From: Zoogloeaceae bacterium
Lineage (GTDB): Bacteria > Pseudomonadota > Gammaproteobacteria > Burkholderiales > Rhodocyclaceae
Direction of reading: 5' to 3'
Length of the DNA: 8,353 nucleotides
NCBI GenBank assembly: GCA_031282665.1
Contig: JAITDH010000196.1
Location: forward strand, 1-8,353
This document shows positions 6,957 to 8,353 of the stretch, piece by piece. The position numbers and the translations under genes are program-made. The notes beneath the pieces were generated by a model. It was not told where the DNA came from and did no database searches. It worked only from the letters and a program-made list of their open reading frames with translations. Position 1 is the first letter of the stretch. Each line of letters opens with the position of its first letter.

Positions 6957-8024
6957 TCAGAGCTTGCCGTCGACGGCCATGCGCACGTAGGTGTCGTCGA
7001 AGCGCAGCTTGACGCGCCCCTTGTCGCCCTGCACGATGCCGCCCGGCAGGGAGATGCCGATCGCGTCGGCGTTTTTCGCTCCCTTGCCCAGCAGTCCCTT
7101 GGCGAAGGAAAACTGCGCGACGCGCCGCGTGGTTCCGGGCAAATCGGAGCCGGTCACGAAATCCAGGTTTTCCTTCGGGGTGAAGAAAAGGCGCGTGTCC
7201 CGCAATTGCGCCTCGTACCCGGCCAGATCCGTGCCGGAGCTTTTCGCCATGTGTTCGAGCGCCGCCTTGTCGCCGGCCTTCATCAGCGCCATGACCTCGA
7301 ACCAGGCGCCGGTCAGCGCCTTGCCGAGCGCCGGGTTGTCCCGCAGGATGCCGGTATTGACTACCATGACGTCGATGATTTCGCCGGGAATCTGGCGGGA
7401 ACTGAAAATCTCCGCCGTATCCTGGCGGGCCTTCAGGGTCATGAGCTGGGGATTCCAGGCCACGGCGGCCTCCACGCTCTTGTTGGCGTAAGCCGCGACC
7501 AGGTCGGCGTCGGAGGTGTTCACCACCTTCACGTCGCGCTCGCGCAATCCCGCCGTTTCCAGGCCGCGCACCAGGAGATAATGGGAAACCGTGAGCTCGG
7601 GCAGGTAGATCTTCATGCCCTTCAGATCCTTCAGGGTTTTCTCCCGGCCCTTGATGACCACGCCGTCGCCGCCGTTGGAAAAGCTGCCCAGGATCAGTCC
7701 CGTGCTGTCCACGCCGCTTGCCGCCGGGATGATGAGCGCGTCCATGTTGGTCATGGTGCATCCGTCGTATTTCCCGGCGGTGTATTGGTTGATGGCTTCG
7801 ACGACATCGTTGATCTGCGTCACGTTGATCTGGATGCCGTATTTCCTGGCCCATTTGTCGACGATGCCGGACGCGCCGGCGTAGCCCCAGGGGACCCATC
7901 CGGCATAGATCGTCCAGCAGACGTCGAAGGTCTTCTTTACCTGCGCGCCTGCGGAAAGGCTGAAAAGGGCAAGGCAACAAGCGGCGAGCAGGCTCGCCGG
8001 GCGGGGGAAGCGAAAGATTTTCAT
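6957..8024 (-). CDS. Periplasmic substrate-binding protein, urea-carboxylase-region ABC type
   Basis: This 355-residue protein captures the ligand in the periplasm for the adjoining permease. The N-terminus is a classic Sec signal: basic n-region MKIFRFPRP, hydrophobic core, and AGA at 25-27 followed by QVKK, so signal peptidase I probably cuts after A27. Two cysteines (C16, C17) in LLAACC could mimic a lipobox, but they sit in the middle of the hydrophobic core. The mature part (FDVCWTIYAGWVPWGYA near 33-49, DVVEAINQYTAGKYDGCTM near 74-92, VVNTSDADLVAAYANKSVEA near 165-184) belongs to the NMT1/TauA-like fold and resembles the binding proteins found beside urea-carboxylase genes. Ligand is therefore guanidine or urea by context. 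I chose ATG 8024 because CAGGAGA stands 6 nt upstream. The in-frame ATG at 8051 overlaps the preceding stop but would add nine residues ahead of the signal peptide. Confidence 0.9.
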   Translation of the reverse strand: MKIFRFPRPASLLAACCLALFSLSAGAQVKKTFDVCWTIYAGWVPWGYAGASGIVDKWARKYGIQINVTQINDVVEAINQYTAGKYDGCTMTNMDALIIPAASGVDSTGLILGSFSNGGDGVVIKGREKTLKDLKGMKIYLPELTVSHYLLVRGLETAGLRERDVKVVNTSDADLVAAYANKSVEAAVAWNPQLMTLKARQDTAEIFSSRQIPGEIIDVMVVNTGILRDNPALGKALTGAWFEVMALMKAGDKAALEHMAKSSGTDLAGYEAQLRDTRLFFTPKENLDFVTGSDLPGTTRRVAQFSFAKGLLGKGAKNADAIGISLPGGIVQGDKGRVKLRFDDTYVRMAVDGKL

Positions 8025-8030
8025 CGTATT

Positions 8031-8037
8031 TCTCCTG
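8031..8037 (-). promoter_or_regulatory. Shine-Dalgarno site that sets the binding-protein start
   Basis: CAGGAGA lies 6 nt before ATG 8024 in the 23-nt gap after the regulator gene. It favours this ATG, which directly begins a signal peptide, over the ATG at 8051. The gap is too short to hold a guanidine-I (ykkC) aptamer, so any leader riboswitch for the operon must lie upstream of the regulator gene, outside the window. Confidence 0.75.
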
Positions 8038-8047
8038 TTGAAAAGAT

Positions 8048-8353
8048 TCATTGAGGGCTGTGCAGCGGCGGGATGATCGCCGCGACGAGTTGCAGGCGGC
8101 TGGCAATCACGCCTTTCAGGGCGGTGATTTCGTTGGCGATGCTTTGCAGTTTCCGCGCCGGGCCTTGCACCAGGATGACCTCCATCGTCCGCTGCGCCTC
8201 CAGGCTGACATGCAGGGAACTGATGACCTCGGCGATATGGCGATACTGCAAATCGGACAGGCGCTTTTGCAGGCCGCGCGTCGCCCGGTTGTAGAAGACG
8301 GTGATCGTGCCGGCCATGATCTCGTCGCCCAACTGCCGTTTGTGCTCGATCAA
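8048..8353 (-). CDS. NikR-like ligand-binding domain of a CopG/RHH regulator, 5'-truncated by window edge
   Basis: The visible 101 codons are the C-terminal part; the codon at 8353 is an internal TTG (Leu), not a start. The segment GTITVFYNRATRGLQKRLSDLQ, then LHVSL and MEVILVQGPARKLQSIANEI with LKGV, follows the pattern of the ACT-like C-terminal domain of NikR (GxxxVxY..., LHVH, cLEiavlkG, GV.hg). NikR represses nickel-uptake genes by tetramerising and binding DNA through an N-terminal ribbon-helix-helix, which would lie to the right of 8353. Aligning by eye to E. coli NikR, H87 is kept (visible residue 48), but H89 is Ser (50), C95 is Thr (56) and H76 is Tyr (37). Nickel sensing is therefore unlikely, although H39 lies nearby. 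It leads the operon, 23 nt before the binding protein, so autoregulation or control of this operon by another ligand is plausible. The family call is fairly firm; the ligand is unknown. Confidence 0.8.
   Translation of the reverse strand: MIEHKRQLGDEIMAGTITVFYNRATRGLQKRLSDLQYRHIAEVISSLHVSLEAQRTMEVILVQGPARKLQSIANEITALKGVIASRLQLVAAIIPPLHSPQ

Noticed and set aside
8025..8047. A guanidine-I (ykkC) riboswitch directly upstream of the binding protein, as often seen in such operons.
   Set aside because: The gap to the regulator gene is only 23 nt and is occupied by the SD. Any such element must lie outside the window.
8025..8051. Nine-residue N-terminal extension of the binding protein from ATG 8051 (ATGA overlap with the regulator stop).
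   Set aside because: ATG 8024 has a strong SD and directly starts a signal peptide; the extension would place charged residues ahead of it.
5289..8106. Other large open frames on both strands across the transporter genes.
   Set aside because: Their translations are low-complexity Arg/Pro/Ala-rich shadows of the real genes, with no SD placement or domain content.

Overview
The window reads as a GC-rich proteobacterial chromosome segment. A beta-proteobacterium is the most likely source, judging from the operon content and protein character; this is inference and no rRNA or marker gene is present to fix it. Apart from a 58-residue C-terminal fragment of a ThiF/MoeB-type protein at the left edge (+ strand), all genes lie on the minus strand. 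They form one tightly packed operon running right to left.

In transcription order the operon holds: the C-terminal part of a NikR-like regulator (8353-8048), a periplasmic substrate-binding protein (8024-6957), an ABC permease (6907-6092), an ABC ATPase (6095-5289), two DUF1989 proteins historically called urea amidolyase-associated proteins 1 and 2 (5292-4564 and 4550-3927), and a 1215-residue biotin-dependent carboxylase of the urea carboxylase family (3841-194). Two junctions are ATGA overlaps and two are gaps of 13 and 23 nt. The permease follows the binding protein by 49 nt, and the carboxylase follows UAAP2 by 85 nt, the largest gap.

Automatic annotation would call this a urea uptake and degradation operon. 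The sequence argues for guanidine instead. UAAP1/UAAP2 homologues are known as the two subunits of carboxyguanidine deiminase, and the carboxylase has Asp (D708) where, by my alignment from memory, true urea carboxylases have Asn. Most strikingly, the 85-nt gap before the carboxylase contains two tandem 7-bp hairpins, both with an ACGG tetraloop closed by GG/CC. That is the architecture of a guanidine-II (mini-ykkC) riboswitch. The 3' arm of the second hairpin can alternatively pair with the carboxylase Shine-Dalgarno sequence, which suggests a translational ON switch inside the operon.

The proposed pathway is: guanidine imported by the ABC system, carboxylated with ATP and bicarbonate to carboxyguanidine, then deiminated by UAAP1/2 to allophanate. 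The allophanate hydrolase needed to finish the route is not in this window. The carboxylase gene ends 16 nt from the convergent ThiF/MoeB gene, so the hydrolase must be encoded elsewhere. The first gene is a second regulatory candidate: a NikR-type C-terminal domain that appears to have lost three of the four nickel ligands.
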